From: Cyclobacteriaceae bacterium
GTDB lineage: Bacteria > Bacteroidota > Bacteroidia > Cytophagales > Cyclobacteriaceae
DNA length: 7,420 nt
Direction: 5' to 3'
Assembly: GCA_028279155.1 (NCBI GenBank)
Contig: JANQST010000253.1
Coordinates: 1-7,420 of the forward strand
The translations under genes were made by a program, and so were the position numbers. This document shows positions 5,682 to 7,420 of the stretch, one piece after another (position 1 is the first letter of the stretch; every line of letters begins with the position of its first letter). The notes under the pieces were generated by a model. It worked only from the letters and a program-made list of their open reading frames with translations, searched no databases and was not told the origin of the DNA.

Positions 5682-7420
5682 ATGAAGTTCAAATTACTTA
5701 TCCTTTTGCTTTCTGTATCCGCGATGACTTTTGCCCAAAAGCTCGACATGGATGCACTTAAAAATCTTAAACCTAGAGGAATTGGTCCTGCCGGTATGTC
5801 CGGTCGTGTCACTGCTATTGACGTAGTAACCGACAGCCCGGATGTCATGTATGTGGGTTCAGCCTCAGGAGGCGTCTGGAAGTCCACCAGCGGTGGAATT
5901 GACTGGGAGCCCATCTTCACGGATCAAAGTACCGCTTCAATCGGTGCGCTTGCCATACAGCAATCGAACCCTTCGGTTGTTTGGGTTGGAACAGGTGAAG
6001 GAAATCCCAGAAACTCTTTGAACGGTGGCGATGGAGTATTCAGAACCCTGGATGGAGGAAAGACTTGGCAAAAAATGGGGCTTGAAAATACCCGGCACAT
6101 TCACAGGATTATTATCCATCCTGATGACCCGAATACGATTTATGTAGGAGCGATTGGTTCACCCTGGGGCGAGCATCAGGAAAGAGGCGTTTATAAAACC
6201 ACAGACGGAGGTAAAAGCTGGAAGCAAATTCTCTTCAACAACATCCGAACAGGTGTCGCTGAAATGGTGATGGATCCGACTAACCCTAACAAATTGATTG
6301 TTGCCATGTGGGAACACAAGCGAGATCCATGGTTTTTTAAATCAGGTGGTCCCGGATCCGGAATTTATGTGACGTTTGATGGTGGTGAAAACTGGGAGCA
6401 GCGAACCGATGAAGATGGTCTTCCAAAAGGAGAACTTGGACGAATTGGGTTAGCCATCGCACCTTCTAAACCAAACATTGTGTATGCCCTGGTTGAAGCA
6501 AAGAAAAATGCCCTTTACAAATCCACAGATGGTGGGTTTAAATGGAAAAAGGTGACCGATAAATCAGGCATAGGGAATCGTCCCTTTTACTATCATGAAA
6601 TCTATGTAGACCCGACCAATGAAAACAGGATATATACCATCTTCACGTTTGTCAATGTCAGCGAGGATGGCGGAAATACCTGGCGGCAGCTTATGGGAGC
6701 ATACGGTGTGAACAATGGGGTCCACCCTGACCATCATGCCTGGTACATTCATCCAAACAATCCAGACTTTATGATGGATGGAAACGATGGCGGATTGAAT
6801 ATCACACGAGATCGTGGCGAAACCTGGCGATTCGTTGAAAACCTTCCGGTAGGTCAATTTTATCATATTGCGGTAGACAACGAACTACCTTACAATGTAT
6901 ATGGCGGTATGCAGGACAATGGCTCCTGGGCAGGACCAGCCTATGTCTGGAAAGCACAAGGAATTCGTAACCACTACTGGCAAGAAATTTCATTTGGAGA
7001 TGGATTTGATGTGTTACCTGACCCTGAGAACTCTCGTTTCGGTATCTCCACTTCTCAGCAGGGAGGAGCATCGATATATGACCGAAAAACCGGGTACAAC
7101 GAGCGGGTTCGACCCACCTACCCTGAAGGAGACGTTGATCTCAGGTTCAACTGGAATGTGGGGATGTCAAGAGATCCGTTCAATTCCAACACGATTTATT
7201 TTGGTTCTCAGTTCGTGCACAAAAGCACGGATGGTGGTCAGAATTGGGAGATCATTTCTCCTGACCTAACAACCAACGATCCTGAAAAACAGAAGCAAAG
7301 TGAAAGTGGCGGTTTGACCATGGACGCAACAGGCGCCGAGAACTATACGACGATTCTTGTCATCGAACCATCGAGTGTTACGGAGGGTGTGCTCTGGGTT
7401 GGGACTGATGATGGTAATGT
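5682..7420 (+). CDS. Secreted Asp-box beta-propeller protein, sortilin/Vps10-like (3' end outside the window)
   Basis: The first 579 residues are visible, with the frame open to the right edge; relatives in Bacteroidota are often around 1000 residues. Residues 1-18 are a signal peptide ending TFA before Gln19, so the protein is exported. The body carries repeated Asp-boxes (S/T-x-D-G-G-x-x-W) at about 68-75 (degenerate), 122-129, 173-180, 231-238, 281-288, 327-334, 375-382 and 515-522, spaced about 46-58 residues apart except for the last. This is the pattern of BNR/sortilin-type propeller blades. A histidine-rich stretch, GVHPDHHAWYIHP (346-358), and GGMQDNGSW (408-416) are typical of the Vps10-like family. 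The propeller implies binding of protein or polysaccharide, but catalytic residues of sialidases are not evident. The ATG at 5682 starts directly with the signal peptide. Family is confident; the ligand is unknown. Confidence 0.94.
   Translation, partial: MKFKLLILLLSVSAMTFAQKLDMDALKNLKPRGIGPAGMSGRVTAIDVVTDSPDVMYVGSASGGVWKSTSGGIDWEPIFTDQSTASIGALAIQQSNPSVVWVGTGEGNPRNSLNGGDGVFRTLDGGKTWQKMGLENTRHIHRIIIHPDDPNTIYVGAIGSPWGEHQERGVYKTTDGGKSWKQILFNNIRTGVAEMVMDPTNPNKLIVAMWEHKRDPWFFKSGGPGSGIYVTFDGGENWEQRTDEDGLPKGELGRIGLAIAPSKPNIVYALVEAKKNALYKSTDGGFKWKKVTDKSGIGNRPFYYHEIYVDPTNENRIYTIFTFVNVSEDGGNTWRQLMGAYGVNNGVHPDHHAWYIHPNNPDFMMDGNDGGLNITRDRGETWRFVENLPVGQFYHIAVDNELPYNVYGGMQDNGSWAGPAYVWKAQGIRNHYWQEISFGDGFDVLPDPENSRFGISTSQQGGASIYDRKTGYNERVRPTYPEGDVDLRFNWNVGMSRDPFNSNTIYFGSQFVHKSTDGGQNWEIISPDLTTNDPEKQKQSESGGLTMDATGAENYTTILVIEPSSVTEGVLWVGTDDGN

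Noticed and set aside
6564..7269. Open frames of 89-124 codons on both strands at the right
   Set aside because: All are inside the continuous Asp-box protein frame, whose repeats and motifs make it the real gene; there is no sign of a frameshift.

Overview
The window looks like ordinary chromosomal DNA from a member of the Bacteroidota, probably a marine or environmental Cytophagia-like lineage. That placement is an inference. It rests on the moderate, slightly AT-rich base composition, the absence of clear Shine-Dalgarno sites before the starts, a TAnnTTTG-type -7 element before tyrS, a long Asp-box (sortilin/Vps10-like) secreted protein with an 'FAQ' signal-peptide end, a small OmpA-domain protein, and degenerate short repeats between convergent genes. 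No rRNA, tRNA, CRISPR array, insertion sequence or phage gene was seen.

Layout. Bases 1-1048 (minus strand, cut by the left edge) encode the N-terminal 349 residues of a membrane-anchored FMN-binding glutamate synthase-like protein. Twelve bases upstream of it, on the same strand, lies a 274-residue uncharacterised cytosolic protein (1061-1885), so the two are probably co-transcribed. Divergent from them is tyrS (2029-3315), a complete tyrosyl-tRNA synthetase. Its stop codon overlaps, tail to tail by 4 bp, the stop of an AI-2E family (UPF0118) transporter on the minus strand (3312-4391). Divergent from that transporter is a 191-residue lipoprotein of unknown function (4455-5030). A repeat-bearing convergent spacer follows, then a secreted single-domain OmpA-like protein on the minus strand (5120-5566). 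A 115-bp divergent spacer with small dyads leads into a large secreted Asp-box protein (5682 to beyond the right edge).

The genes do not form one pathway. The clearest functional link is the two-gene unit at the left (uncharacterised protein plus glutamate synthase-like protein). The right half is a run of three envelope-directed genes: lipoprotein, OmpA domain and secreted beta-propeller. I found no convincing new defence or mobile system. The items most worth a second look are the uncharacterised partner of the FMN protein, the orphan lipoprotein and the intergenic repeats.
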